In this document: piece by piece, positions 45,208 through 54,840 of the stretch
Position numbering within the stretch: position 1 is the stretch's first letter
Layout of the letters: every line of letters begins with the position of its first letter
Assembly (NCBI GenBank): GCA_947627725.1
Contig: CANQXE010000008.1
Span: 1-64,000 of the forward strand
Length of the DNA: 64,000 nucleotides
Direction of reading: 5' to 3'
From: an uncultured Clostridia bacterium
Lineage (GTDB): Bacteria; Bacillota; Clostridia; Oscillospirales; Acutalibacteraceae
Program-made: the position numbers and the translations under genes
The notes under the pieces: model-generated
What the model was told of the DNA's origin: nothing
The model's input: the letters and a program-made list of their open reading frames with translations, nothing else
Databases searched by the model: none

Positions 45208-46640
45208 TGCCGAACGATACATATAATTCACCGTTTAACGCTCGTTATGCCTCAAAGGAAATGCAATACATCTATTCTCCGGATTTTAAATTTAAAACGT
45301 GGAGAAAGCTGTGGATTGCACTTGCGGAGGCTGAAAATGAGCTTGGACTTAATGTTACAAGAGAGCAGATAGAGGAGCTTAAGGCGCATGCTGATGATAT
45401 AAATTATGAGGTTGCGCAGGAATATGAAAAAAAATTCCGGCACGACGTAATGAGCCATGTTCACGCATACGGTGAGCAGTGCCCTAATGCGAAGCCTATT
45501 ATCCACCTCGGAGCAACAAGCTGTTATGTGGGGGACAATACGGATGTTATTACAATGCGTGAGGCATTGCTTCTTATCAAGAAAAAGCTTGTAAACGCAA
45601 TCGCGTCTGTTGCTGAATTTGCCGATAAATACAAGGATATGCCTTGTCTCGGATTCACCCATTTTCAGCCCGCCCAGCCGACGACAGTAGGCAAGAGGGC
45701 AACACTATGGCTTATGGATTTGGTAATGGACTATGAGGAAATCTGCCATGTAATTGATAATCTTATGCTTTTAGGCTCTAAGGGTACGACAGGCACGCAG
45801 GCGTCATTTCTTGAGCTGTTTGACGGCGACCACGAAAAATGCAAGGAGCTTGACAGGAAGATTGCCGAAAAAATGGGCTTTAAGGCTTGTTTTCCCGTAA
45901 GCGGACAAACCTATGCGAGAAAGCTTGATACAATCGTCTGCAACTGCTTGGCGTTAATTGCGCAGTCCTGCTGTAAATTCTCAAATGATTTAAGGCTTCT
46001 CCAAAATCTAAAGGAGATTGAGGAGCCGTTTGAGAAAAATCAAATCGGTTCATCGGCAATGGCGTATAAGCGCAATCCTATGAGAAGCGAGCGTATTGCA
46101 TCGCTTTCACGTTATGTTATGATTGACGCGCTTAATCCCGCGTGGACCGCATCCGCGCAGTGGTTTGAGAGAACGCTTGACGATTCCGCTAACAAAAGAG
46201 TTTCTGTTGCGGAGGCTTTTCTCGCAACCGACGGTATTCTTGATTTATATATCAATGTTACTTCCGGTCTTGTTGTTTATCCGAAGGTAATTGAATCGCG
46301 TCTTATGAGCGAGCTTCCGTTTATGGCAACGGAAAATATTATGATGGACGCTGTAAAGAAGGGCGGAGACAGACAGGAGCTTCACGAGAAAATTCGTCAG
46401 CACTCAATGGCGGCAGGCGCCGTCGTTAAGATTGAGGGAGGAAAGAATGACCTTGTTGACCGTATAGCCGCGGATGAAGCATTTATGACAACAAAGGAGG
46501 AAATCCTCGCAATTCTCAAGCCTGAAAACTTTGTCGGCAGAGCGCCGCAGCAGACAGCGGATTTTCTGAATGAAGTTGTCAATCCTATTCTTGAAAAGGA
46601 AAGGGATTTGCTTGGCGTAAGCGTTGAAATTAATGTATAA
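45207..46640 (+). CDS. purB: Adenylosuccinate lyase
   Basis: Fumarase-superfamily lyase of 477 residues acting twice in purine synthesis (SAICAR and adenylosuccinate cleavage). The superfamily signature is SSAMAYKRNPMRSE, with the catalytic Ser loop. Earlier motifs are the HLGATSCYVGDNTD and TGTQASF segments. The ATG overlaps the purC TGA, so the two consecutive purine enzymes are translationally coupled. The operon then ends in a long perfect hairpin. Confidence 0.95.
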   Translation: MPNDTYNSPFNARYASKEMQYIYSPDFKFKTWRKLWIALAEAENELGLNVTREQIEELKAHADDINYEVAQEYEKKFRHDVMSHVHAYGEQCPNAKPIIHLGATSCYVGDNTDVITMREALLLIKKKLVNAIASVAEFADKYKDMPCLGFTHFQPAQPTTVGKRATLWLMDLVMDYEEICHVIDNLMLLGSKGTTGTQASFLELFDGDHEKCKELDRKIAEKMGFKACFPVSGQTYARKLDTIVCNCLALIAQSCCKFSNDLRLLQNLKEIEEPFEKNQIGSSAMAYKRNPMRSERIASLSRYVMIDALNPAWTASAQWFERTLDDSANKRVSVAEAFLATDGILDLYINVTSGLVVYPKVIESRLMSELPFMATENIMMDAVKKGGDRQELHEKIRQHSMAAGAVVKIEGGKNDLVDRIAADEAFMTTKEEILAILKPENFVGRAPQQTADFLNEVVNPILEKERDLLGVSVEINV

Positions 46641-46654
46641 ATATAATTGTATAC

Positions 46655-46694
46655 AACAGTAAAAGGGATAGCTACGGCTATCCCTTTTACTGTT
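46655..46694 (+). terminator. Long perfect hairpin after purB
   Basis: An 18-bp perfect stem (46655-46672 with 46677-46694) closed by a TACG tetraloop of the UNCG type. No T-run follows outside the stem; the 3' arm itself contains TTTT. Confidence 0.75.
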
Positions 46695-46753
46695 GAAGAA
46701 ATTTTGTAATGGATTAAAGAAGTAATGACCTGAATTATAAAAATGTTAACTTA

Positions 46754-46808
46754 GTGTTAAATAAAAGTTAAAATAAATATTGTTTTATTAACACAACGGT
46801 GGTATAAT
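46754..46808 (+). promoter_or_regulatory. Promoter and inverted repeat upstream of the first GPH symporter
   Basis: TTGTTT (46780-46785), a 17-base spacer and TATAAT (46803-46808). GTGTTAAATAAAA (46754-46766) and TTTTATTAACAC (46783-46794) form an inverted repeat with one bulged base overlapping the -35, a likely operator. Confidence 0.55.
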
Positions 46809-46847
46809 TAACTGTATCATATTTTATATTGGAAAAGGGGTTTTGTT

Positions 46848-48374
46848 ATGGCAAAAACGAAAGCCGCGGGCGCTGACGCAAAAAGCAAAGCACCTGCGGA
46901 AAAGAAGTATATGAAGCCATCGGAGATTGTTACCTTTGGTATCGGTCTTTTCGGCGTTGCCCTGCTTACAGGCTGGATGCCGGACTATACCACAACCTTC
47001 TTTGCTGACTTCGCGTTCAAGGGTAAGGGATTTGATTCCGCTTCATTTGCAAGCACTGTATCGCTTGTATTCGGTGTTGCCGGATTTGTCGGCGCTGTAT
47101 GTGAGCTTGTAATAGGTATCCTTGTTGACAGAACAAAAACAAGGCTTGGCAAGGTTAAGCCGTGGATAGGCTTTGGAGCAATTCCGCTCGCAATTGTATC
47201 ACTGCTTGTTTTTGTTGCTCCGAACACAACAAGTCTCGGTATTGCATCTGTCTGGATGTTTGTTATTTATGCGCTTTATACGGCAGTATCCTGCGCGGTC
47301 GAATCTCCCGCGAACTGCTTTGGCGCACTCTGTTCTCCTAATCCGAGTGAAAGAGGAGACGCGATTTCAATCGCCTCGTTCCTACGTTCAGTAGGTCAGT
47401 CGGGCGGTCAGGTTGTAATTATTGTTGTTGGAGCCGTTATGAAGCTGCTTATGGGACAGCAGCAGTTCAAGAACGCGGAGGGTCAGGGTCTTGACCTTAT
47501 TATTTCAACCGCTATCTGCGCTTTGGGTATGGTTATTTTTGTAATGATTTTCTTTGCGAATAACAAAGAGCGTGTACCATATACAACAGAGAAGGTTTCA
47601 CTCGCCGAATCCATAAAGCTTGTTTTCACAAACAAGAATCTTCTGATGGTTTCTCTTACGAAGCTTGCAGGCTTCGGAAGAGGTGTTTACGGTACAGTAT
47701 CGCTTTACATAGCAATCTATCTTTTAGGTTCAAAGGGACTTAAGCTTGCGCTGATGCTTCCTATGGGTATCGGTACGGCAGTAGGTATGCTTTTGGTAAA
47801 GGCTGTTCTTAAAAAGTTTTCTACAAAGAAAACATACATTATATTCTGTATCTACGGTGCATCGGCACTTGCTATATTGTTCCTGGTTTCAAAGGGTATC
47901 GGATTTAACAGCAATCTCGTTGTTCCGTTCCTCATTCTCAATTTCTTCTGCGGTTTACAGCACGGTAACACAAATGTTACTCCTAACATTATGATTGCCG
48001 ACTGTGTAGATGAAATGGAATATAAAACGGGTAAGCGCCAGGAAGGTCTTGCATACGCGGGCTTCGGTCTTTTCTCAAAAATCGCGTCCGCATTTACAAA
48101 ATATTTTGGTCCTTTCCTTGTTTACACATGGTCGGGTTACCAGTTTTCACAGGATCCGAATGTTGCATATTCCGCACAGGCAGACGGTACGCTTTCAAGA
48201 TTCCTTGCAATTTACACAATCATTCCCGCGATATTCGTAATTCTTCAGGGTGTACCAATCCTGTTCTACGATATGGTCGGAGAGAAGAAGGAAAGAATTA
48301 CGGCTGCTCTTGCTGAAAAGAGAGCGGCTCAGAAAAATGTGTCAGGCGACGCTCCTGATGAAATCGCAGAGTAA
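46848..48374 (+). CDS. MFS transporter, glycoside-pentoside-hexuronide:cation symporter family (copy 1)
   Basis: Membrane protein of 508 residues with about twelve transmembrane segments. Family features: the first-loop LVDRTKTRLGKVKPWI, the SPNPSERGD motif after segment 5, and the DCVDEMEYKTGKRQEG motif in the second half, seen in GPH symporters such as MelB and UidB. A Lys/Ala-rich N-terminal tail of about 25 residues precedes the first segment. Substrate is probably a glycoside or sugar acid but cannot be told. AAAAGGGG precedes ATG. The next gene follows after 12 bases. Confidence 0.85.
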   Translation: MAKTKAAGADAKSKAPAEKKYMKPSEIVTFGIGLFGVALLTGWMPDYTTTFFADFAFKGKGFDSASFASTVSLVFGVAGFVGAVCELVIGILVDRTKTRLGKVKPWIGFGAIPLAIVSLLVFVAPNTTSLGIASVWMFVIYALYTAVSCAVESPANCFGALCSPNPSERGDAISIASFLRSVGQSGGQVVIIVVGAVMKLLMGQQQFKNAEGQGLDLIISTAICALGMVIFVMIFFANNKERVPYTTEKVSLAESIKLVFTNKNLLMVSLTKLAGFGRGVYGTVSLYIAIYLLGSKGLKLALMLPMGIGTAVGMLLVKAVLKKFSTKKTYIIFCIYGASALAILFLVSKGIGFNSNLVVPFLILNFFCGLQHGNTNVTPNIMIADCVDEMEYKTGKRQEGLAYAGFGLFSKIASAFTKYFGPFLVYTWSGYQFSQDPNVAYSAQADGTLSRFLAIYTIIPAIFVILQGVPILFYDMVGEKKERITAALAEKRAAQKNVSGDAPDEIAE

Positions 48375-48386
48375 GGAGGGGTAGAA

Positions 48387-49475
48387 ATGGCTGAAACAAC
48401 AGAAGAGAAAAAAGGCTTCAGAGCCGGTGCGTACGCAGTAATTGCTGGTATTGCGGTTGCGGCTGTATTGGTTATAATTACAATTTTTGCTTTCACAACA
48501 AGATATACTGCATTCTCCCCTGAAAAGGTAGCACAATCGTATGTTGATACTATTGTTCAGACAGGCGACGGCTATAACGCTTACAAGAATACGCTTGTAT
48601 CGAAGAACGCAAAATTCGGCGACTTTATCAGAAATGCGTATATGAAGCCCTATGTTAATGACGGTGATGATGTTAAGCAGGCTGATTTTGTAGGCACAGG
48701 TTCAGATGAGGAGGCTGCCGCGCTCAATCAGGTTTACTCAACGATGTATGATTATTACGTTGAGCTTTTGGAAGAATATGGCCTTGACGATTATGATTCC
48801 GTATTTTCAAAATATTTCGCTAAGCTTTCTGAAGTAAGGAAGAACGTATACGGCGACGATTATATGGATACTGATTATATGTTCGGCGCGTTTGAGTCAA
48901 ATGTTTCAACTTACGGAATGTCCCTTACAGGCACCAAGAGAGTATTTGCGTCCGATAATAAAACGATAACTCAGGAGCAGACAACAGGTCTTTACCAGAC
49001 AATGTTCGGTAAAGAGCAGGATGTTGAGGTCGACGCTCTTGTTGACGGTAAGAAGCAGACTGTCACGGAAAAACAGCTTGTATATAAATTTACAACAACG
49101 GTAAAGGATTGTACAGAGCTTTCCGGTGAGGAGCTTGAAACTTATATTGCCGATTATTCGGCAAGAATTAAGCCTGTGGCTGAATCCGGCGAGGCTAAGG
49201 CTGATGCGTTTGGAATTACCGACACAACAAAAGAAAAGAAAATACTTTTTATCACTAAGACAGAAAATATAAATAACAAAACGGATATGGTCAACGCATT
49301 TAAGGGGCTTGATTGCTCAGAGGATATAAGCGCTGTTGCAAAATGCACTGTTGAAGTTACGCTTGATGACGGTACTGTGGTTGCAACACAGGAGCTTTAT
49401 GTTACGCAGATCGGTAACAGCTGGTATGTTGACAACACTAATGTTGACACATCGGGACTTTATTTGGCAAAATAA
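48387..49475 (+). CDS. Membrane-anchored extracytoplasmic protein of unknown function
   Basis: Protein of 362 residues. One hydrophobic segment near residues 16-40 follows a charged N-terminus, leaving about 320 residues outside the membrane. The mature part is acidic and Tyr-rich (many Asp-Tyr and Asp-Asp pairs) and ends in a beta-rich domain with DDGTVVATQELYVTQIGNSWYVD, resembling DUF4878/NTF2-like or lipoprotein folds. There is no lipobox and no catalytic motif I can name. It sits 12 bases after the GPH symporter with an AAGGAGGGG ribosome site, so it is made with it and may be an accessory or substrate-capturing partner. Function unknown. Confidence 0.75.
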   Translation: MAETTEEKKGFRAGAYAVIAGIAVAAVLVIITIFAFTTRYTAFSPEKVAQSYVDTIVQTGDGYNAYKNTLVSKNAKFGDFIRNAYMKPYVNDGDDVKQADFVGTGSDEEAAALNQVYSTMYDYYVELLEEYGLDDYDSVFSKYFAKLSEVRKNVYGDDYMDTDYMFGAFESNVSTYGMSLTGTKRVFASDNKTITQEQTTGLYQTMFGKEQDVEVDALVDGKKQTVTEKQLVYKFTTTVKDCTELSGEELETYIADYSARIKPVAESGEAKADAFGITDTTKEKKILFITKTENINNKTDMVNAFKGLDCSEDISAVAKCTVEVTLDDGTVVATQELYVTQIGNSWYVDNTNVDTSGLYLAK

Positions 49476-49485
49476 AATAAAAATG

Positions 49486-49516
49486 AAAATCGGTAGGCGG
49501 TGCCTACCGATTTTTT
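49486..49516. terminator. Bidirectional terminator
   Basis: AAAATCGGTAGGC/GCCTACCGATTTT stem with a short GGT loop and TT(T) run, between convergent transcripts. Confidence 0.85.
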
Positions 49517-49525
49517 ATAGGATTT

Positions 49526-50080
49526 TTATGACATTTTATTAGTCGTCATACTTCGTGACCTTATCATATCGCATATAACTCTTAAAAGCTCATCCTTTTT
49601 AAATACGGGCAGAGTTTCTATAACCGCGTCAATACAGCCCGCGACAGCAAAGGTTATCGAGGCGACTTCATAATAATTATCTTCAAGTGTAAACCCGTTG
49701 TTTTCAACAATACTGTCTACAAGATTTTTCTTAAGAACTTTTATGGCGGAGCCGCAGATACTGCTTGATTTAAATTTGTACAGGTAATCAATCTTTTTTT
49801 CAACCTCATCAAGCAAACCTATTATAACCTCTTCCGGTTTATATCTGCTGTCGTTATAGCTTATGCGCTTTGAGATTTCAATGATTCCGTCCATCACTGT
49901 CTGAAAGCAGAACTGGAGACAATCGTCTATGCTTTTAAAATGCAGATAAAAGGTACTTTTATTGATATCGGCTTTTTTGCAAAGCTCCAAAACTGTTATT
50001 TTGCTCATATCCTTTTCGACCAAAAGGTCAAGCAGGGCATTGAATACCGCGGTGCGTGTTCTTTTAATTCTCCTATCCAT
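49526..50080 (-). CDS. TetR/AcrR-family regulator
   Basis: Regulator of 184 residues. The N-terminal TetR helix-turn-helix is clear: TRTAVFNALLDLL, then KITVLELCKKADINKSTFYLHF. A C-terminal ligand-binding helical domain follows (TetR_C type found in Firmicutes dihydroxyacetone-operon-like regulators). It is divergent from the SDR-symporter pair, with 264 bases between; by position it probably represses that pair and itself. A TTGGAGTG ribosome site precedes ATG. Confidence 0.88.
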   Translation of the reverse strand: MDRRIKRTRTAVFNALLDLLVEKDMSKITVLELCKKADINKSTFYLHFKSIDDCLQFCFQTVMDGIIEISKRISYNDSRYKPEEVIIGLLDEVEKKIDYLYKFKSSSICGSAIKVLKKNLVDSIVENNGFTLEDNYYEVASITFAVAGCIDAVIETLPVFKKDELLRVICDMIRSRSMTTNKMS

Positions 50081-50272
50081 AGATTTTCACTCCAAATAAT
50101 TAATTAATATAACTATTCATAGGTATTTTAACATTATTACTGTTTTAAATCAATAAAGCAAAAAATATTTGGTGAAATGTCCAAAAACATATGATTTGAT
50201 TTGTACAAAAAAGCAACAAAAGGTAAGCTGAATTCACAAAATGTTTTTTTAGAAATAATTGACGGAAAAATA

Positions 50273-50301
50273 TTGTAAAGTTAAAATTTGTATTGTATAA
50301 T
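50273..50301 (+). promoter_or_regulatory. Promoter of the SDR gene
   Basis: TTGTAA (50273-50278), a 17-base spacer and TATAAT (50296-50301). The remaining intergenic region (50081-50272) is A/T-rich; no convincing TetR palindrome was found by eye. Confidence 0.55.
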
Positions 50302-50344
50302 ATCTTACGAAAAAAATGAATGCGTATTATAGGGGGATATAAAG

Positions 50345-51202
50345 ATGAGTGATAATAAAGTATGCTTTGGCGGCGACTGGCTCAGCGGCAAAACCGTAGT
50401 TGTTACAGGCGCGTCGGGCGGTATGGGAGCGGGTATTGCCGCAATTCTGATAAAAAAGCACGGCTGTAATGTTATCGGTGTTGCGAGAAGCGAGTCTAAA
50501 ATGCTCAAATTTATTGACGAGCTTGGTCCTACATATGCCGAGCAGTTTTCATATAAACTGTTTGATGTTTCCGTTAAAGAGAATTGGGAGAGCTTTGCGC
50601 AGGAGCTTTTGGACAATGATATACATCCGTCTGTTCTTATAAATAACGCGGGCATTCTTCCTAAGTTTAAGAGATTTGACAGATATTCATATGAAGAAAT
50701 TGAAAGAGCGATGAACATTAATTTTTACTCCTGCGTATACGGAGTTAAGACATTTCTGCCCATCCTTCTGGATGAAGAGGATCCCGCAATTATTAATATT
50801 GACTCATCAGCGGCTTTGATGACGCTTGCGGGTACATCAATGTACAGCGCGTCTAAGGCTGCCCTTAAGGGATTTACAGAGGCGCTCAGAGTTGAATTTA
50901 AAGGAAAATGCTATGTCGGTCTTGTTTGCCCCGGATTTACAAAGACTGATATTTTCCGTGACCAGCAGAATGAAGGCGGCAAGGGTCAGAAGGTTATGGA
51001 TATGATTTCAACCGATTGTGACCGTATGGTTAAAATGATAATGTTTGGCATTGAACATAAGAGACCGCTTATGATTCACGGATTTGACGCTCACGCAATG
51101 TCGGCGTTTAACAGAATTCTTCCGGTAAAAGGTTCGGAGCTTTTCTCGTTAGTAATGAAGCTTGCTGATATTGAATTGTTCAGCGAGGTATTCAGGGATT
51201 AG
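50345..51202 (+). CDS. Short-chain dehydrogenase/reductase
   Basis: NAD(P)-dependent oxidoreductase of 285 residues. The cofactor motif is TGASGGMGAGI, NNAG follows (INNAGIL), and the catalytic Ser-Tyr-Lys set is DSSAALM with YSASK. The C-terminal portion resembles membrane-associated SDRs of the 3-ketosphinganine reductase/DltE group, but the substrate is not evident. AGGGGGAT precedes ATG. The next gene begins about 75 bases later and encodes a symporter, so the pair likely takes up and converts one compound under TetR control. Confidence 0.85.
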   Translation: MSDNKVCFGGDWLSGKTVVVTGASGGMGAGIAAILIKKHGCNVIGVARSESKMLKFIDELGPTYAEQFSYKLFDVSVKENWESFAQELLDNDIHPSVLINNAGILPKFKRFDRYSYEEIERAMNINFYSCVYGVKTFLPILLDEEDPAIINIDSSAALMTLAGTSMYSASKAALKGFTEALRVEFKGKCYVGLVCPGFTKTDIFRDQQNEGGKGQKVMDMISTDCDRMVKMIMFGIEHKRPLMIHGFDAHAMSAFNRILPVKGSELFSLVMKLADIELFSEVFRD

Positions 51203-51277
51203 TTGGAAAAAACAGGACGAGGCTGTCAAAGGCGGCAGCTTCGCCCTTTTACGTTTTTATTTAGGAGGACAATTATT

Positions 51278-52729
51278 ATGACAGAAGATGTAACCAAACA
51301 AAAACATTTGAATTTTAAAGAGATAGCCGCTTATTCTTTAGGACTTTTCGGCTTTCAGGCAATTGTCGGTCTGCTCAACTCCTATCAGGCAGAATTTGAC
51401 GCGTCAATTTTAGGAGCTGATATTGCCGTTGTGGGTATTCTTATACTCATTGCTAAAATCGTATCGGCGGTTTTTGACCCTGTTGTCGGCAATCTGATTG
51501 ACCGTTCAAAAAGTAAACACGGCAAATTCAGGTCAATGATTATGTATTCAATTATACCTCTGCTTGTTATGACGGCAATTGTTTTCTTAAAGGTACCTTT
51601 TTCCGGAGCAGGTCTTTATGTTTGGATTTTTGTTACATATCTTATCTGGTCTCTCGCAATGACGCTCGGCGACGTTCCGTCACAGGGTATCGCGTCTGTT
51701 CTCACGCCTAATCCTACGGAGAGAACGAATGTAGTTTCAATCTCAAACACATTTAAACAAATCGGATTTTCCGCATGTGTTGTAATAGTACCGATTGTTT
51801 GCCTGATTATCCCAAACGGTTCAAAGGTATTTGTCGCAAGCGGGGAAACGGACACTCCGATGATTAGTTCGGAATATTTCTGGACGGCTGTTTTAACCGC
51901 GGTTTTAGGCTGTATTTTATTTGCGCTTATACCTATGCTCAACAAAGAGCGTGTGGCGTATGTTGCGGGTGAAAAGACAACATTTAAGGATATGGTAAAC
52001 GCTCTGAAAAATAATAAGCCCTTTATGCTTGTTATTCTTTCATATTTTCTCGGCTTCGGCAGACAAATGGCAATGGGCATTCAGGTCCAGGCGGCTAATG
52101 TTATTCTCGGCTCGCAGAATCTTGTCGCTGTTTTAGGTATTGTCACCGCTGTCGGCTCGATGATAAGCATGGCTCTCTGCCCTGTACTAATTAAGAAAAT
52201 GGGCGAAAAAAAGGTTTACCTTCTCCTTTCCATATACGGATTTGTCGTATCGGTGGTTTCATTTATAGTCGGTCATTTTTATTTTCTCCATCCTTCAAAT
52301 ATTGTTTTGACGGTACTGTTTTATCTGTTCTTATTCCTTATCGGTTTACAGTTCGGCGCCGTAACCCTTATGCCTATGATTATGACGGCGGACTGCGTCG
52401 ATTACTATGAGTATGAAACAGGAAAACGTATGGAGGGCGCGGCATACTCAATCCTTACGCTTACTATTAAGGTATGCCTTGCATTAGGAACCGCCCTCGG
52501 TCTTGTATTTGTTCAGATTTCAGGTTATTCGGATACAGTAGCACAGATTTCGAGCGGTGCCGAAACAGGATTTGATTTGCATACAAAGGATCTTGTATTC
52601 TTCGCTTATACCGTTGTTCCGGGTATTCTTGCTCTCCTTTCAACAATACCTATGTTCAAGTATGATATTGTCGGTGAAAAGAAAGCCAAGATTGCTTCCG
52701 AGCTTGCAAAAAGAAGAGAAAACGCTTAA
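51278..52729 (+). CDS. MFS transporter, GPH symporter family (copy 2)
   Basis: Membrane protein of 483 residues with about twelve transmembrane segments, related to the 46.8-kb transporter. Shared motifs: LIDRSKSKHGKFRS in the first loop, TPNPTERTN, and the DCVDYYEYETGKRMEGAAYS segment. ATG 51278 is chosen for the TTAGGAGGAC nine bases upstream; the frame extends 25 codons further towards the SDR stop with no site. Its pairing with SDR and TetR suggests a different substrate from copy 1. Confidence 0.87.
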   Translation: MTEDVTKQKHLNFKEIAAYSLGLFGFQAIVGLLNSYQAEFDASILGADIAVVGILILIAKIVSAVFDPVVGNLIDRSKSKHGKFRSMIMYSIIPLLVMTAIVFLKVPFSGAGLYVWIFVTYLIWSLAMTLGDVPSQGIASVLTPNPTERTNVVSISNTFKQIGFSACVVIVPIVCLIIPNGSKVFVASGETDTPMISSEYFWTAVLTAVLGCILFALIPMLNKERVAYVAGEKTTFKDMVNALKNNKPFMLVILSYFLGFGRQMAMGIQVQAANVILGSQNLVAVLGIVTAVGSMISMALCPVLIKKMGEKKVYLLLSIYGFVVSVVSFIVGHFYFLHPSNIVLTVLFYLFLFLIGLQFGAVTLMPMIMTADCVDYYEYETGKRMEGAAYSILTLTIKVCLALGTALGLVFVQISGYSDTVAQISSGAETGFDLHTKDLVFFAYTVVPGILALLSTIPMFKYDIVGEKKAKIASELAKRRENA

Positions 52730-52832
52730 AAATGAAAGCAATATGAACTAAATGTAAAAAATCCGGGAGAGTATTGTTCTCTCGGATTTTTTTTGCTATA
52801 ATTGATGTAGAATAATCGTGGGAGTGATAATT

Positions 52833-54677
52833 TTGAAACGGATATCTTCATTTTTACTGGCAATGGTTATGATGCTTTCTGTTCTCGGAAGCGTCAGTGT
52901 TGTGCAGGCACAGGAATGGAAAGCAGGCGATAATGTTACTGTTTCAAAGAACGGAAACGTTATTACCGTTAAGGGTAACGGTGATATGAAAAATTACAGC
53001 TTAAACGACCTGCCTGCCTGGACTAACGATATTGACACAACAAAAATTATTATTGATGATGGCGTTACAAGTATCGGTGATTTCGCGTTTTCCAACTTTA
53101 TGAGCGTTAAAGATGTTACTATTGCGGATACGGTGAAATATATCGGACAAAGAGCATTTTCGGGATGCTTTATGCTCAAAACAATTAATATTCCCGCCTC
53201 TGTTGAAGTAATAGGAGATTATGCTCTGAGTACAACGGTCGGAGATGCGTCTAATCTTGAAAAAATTACTGTATCGGACGGTAATAAAAATTTTACTATT
53301 GAAAATGATATTTTATATAACATTACAAAAACAATACTCTATAAGGTTCCGTCTAAATTGAATATTGAAAAATTAGACGTCATTTCGAGTGTAGTCAGCA
53401 TTAAGCCCGAGGCGGTCATAAGCTGCAAAAGCTTAAAAGAGGTTAACCTGCCCGTTAATGTAATCAGTGTAGGAGCAAATGCTTTTACTGATTGTAAAAA
53501 TCTTCAAAAGGTTGTTGTTCAAAACGGTGAGTGTGATCTTGCCCTTGCATCAATTCCTGACAATAAAGGCTTAGAGCTTTACGGTTACAAAGATACGAAT
53601 GTAGAGCTTTATGCACAGAGAAACGGATGTTCAAACATTACCTTTGTGCCGCTTGATGAATGTACTACGCATAAATGGGACGGCGGTCAGGTAACAAAAC
53701 CCGCAACCTGTACATCAACGGGTATAAAAACATATACCTGCACTGTGTGTAAGGCTACAAAGACTGAAGAAATTGCAAAAACCGCACACAAAGTTGTGAT
53801 AGATGAGGCAGTTGAAGCAACGTGTACAAAGACCGGACTTACAGAGGGAAAACACTGCTCGGTTTGTGAAACAGTAATTGAAAAACAAGAGGTTATTCCT
53901 AAAACAGCGCATAAGTATGACGACGGTCAGGTAACAAAATCCGCAACCTGTACATCAACAGGCGTAAAGACCTATACCTGCACTGTGTGCAAAGCCACAA
54001 AGACGGAAACTATCGCTAAAAAAGCCCACAGTTATAAGAATTATGTAACAAAAGCTACAACAAGCAAAAACGGAAGTATAGTTAATAAATGTTCCATATG
54101 CGGAGCCAAGAAGTCAACGTCAACTGTATACAAGATTAAGAGCGTTATCCTTACTACATCTACAGGCTCAGTTTTTACTTCAACATATTATAACGGCAAG
54201 GTAAAGACGCCGGGTGTTACCGTTAAAGACAGTAATGGAAAGACGCTTAAAAAGGGTACGGACTACACGGTATCGTATGAAAGCGGAAGAAAGAACGTGG
54301 GCAGATATGCGGTAAAGGTAACCTTTAAGGGCAACTACAGCGGGTCAAAGACGTTATATTTCAATGTAATACCGAAAAACGTATCGGGTATTAAAAAACT
54401 GACGGCAAGGTCAAAAGGCTTTACAGTTAGCTGGAATCCGCAGAAAACCCAGGTAACGGGATACCAGATACAGTACAGCACGGCAAGCAATTTCAAAAAC
54501 GCAAAGACGATTACAATGGGCAAGTCCTCATATTCCGCCAAAAAGGTTACGGGGCGCATGGCGAAAAAGAGATATTATGTACGTATCAGAACATACAAAA
54601 CCGTAAAGTTCAACGGAAAGAATTACAATATCTATTCACCGTGGTGCGCTAAGAAGTCTGTTGTTACAAAAAAATAA
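52833..54677 (+). CDS. Secreted BspA-type leucine-rich-repeat protein with C-terminal modules
   Basis: Protein of about 614 residues. A signal peptide (about 1-26) is followed by LRR_5/BspA repeats (about 40-270) with the GVTSIGDFAF and VKYIGQRAFSGC patterns. Three Cys-rich repeats follow, with HKWDGGQVTKPATCTSTG and YTCTVCKATKTE, each carrying CxxC. The C-terminus has a beta-rich module: YYNGKVKTPGVTVKDSNGKTL, then a fibronectin-III-like part ending in IYSPWCAKKSVVTKK. That module recurs in the GH25 lysozyme at 60.8 kb. TTG 52833 is chosen for GGGAGTGA upstream. Likely surface adhesion or wall binding; no LPXTG or SLH anchor is seen. Confidence 0.85.
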   Translation: MKRISSFLLAMVMMLSVLGSVSVVQAQEWKAGDNVTVSKNGNVITVKGNGDMKNYSLNDLPAWTNDIDTTKIIIDDGVTSIGDFAFSNFMSVKDVTIADTVKYIGQRAFSGCFMLKTINIPASVEVIGDYALSTTVGDASNLEKITVSDGNKNFTIENDILYNITKTILYKVPSKLNIEKLDVISSVVSIKPEAVISCKSLKEVNLPVNVISVGANAFTDCKNLQKVVVQNGECDLALASIPDNKGLELYGYKDTNVELYAQRNGCSNITFVPLDECTTHKWDGGQVTKPATCTSTGIKTYTCTVCKATKTEEIAKTAHKVVIDEAVEATCTKTGLTEGKHCSVCETVIEKQEVIPKTAHKYDDGQVTKSATCTSTGVKTYTCTVCKATKTETIAKKAHSYKNYVTKATTSKNGSIVNKCSICGAKKSTSTVYKIKSVILTTSTGSVFTSTYYNGKVKTPGVTVKDSNGKTLKKGTDYTVSYESGRKNVGRYAVKVTFKGNYSGSKTLYFNVIPKNVSGIKKLTARSKGFTVSWNPQKTQVTGYQIQYSTASNFKNAKTITMGKSSYSAKKVTGRMAKKRYYVRIRTYKTVKFNGKNYNIYSPWCAKKSVVTKK

Positions 54678-54682
54678 AGAGA

Positions 54683-54717
54683 TAAAAAATCCTTTTCGCG
54701 AGAAAAGGATTTTTTAT
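54683..54717 (+). terminator. Terminator after the LRR gene
   Basis: AAAAAATCCTTTTC/GAAAAGGATTTTTT stem with a GCGA loop. Confidence 0.85.
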
Positions 54718-54840
54718 TATAAAGATTAAGCTATTAATCTTGCATTTTAGCGCTTTTGTGGTATCATACTAATGAAAATAAAATCATAAGGGAAATTGCG
54801 GACAGCTTTTATGATTTAACGAAACACTATGGAGAATCCT

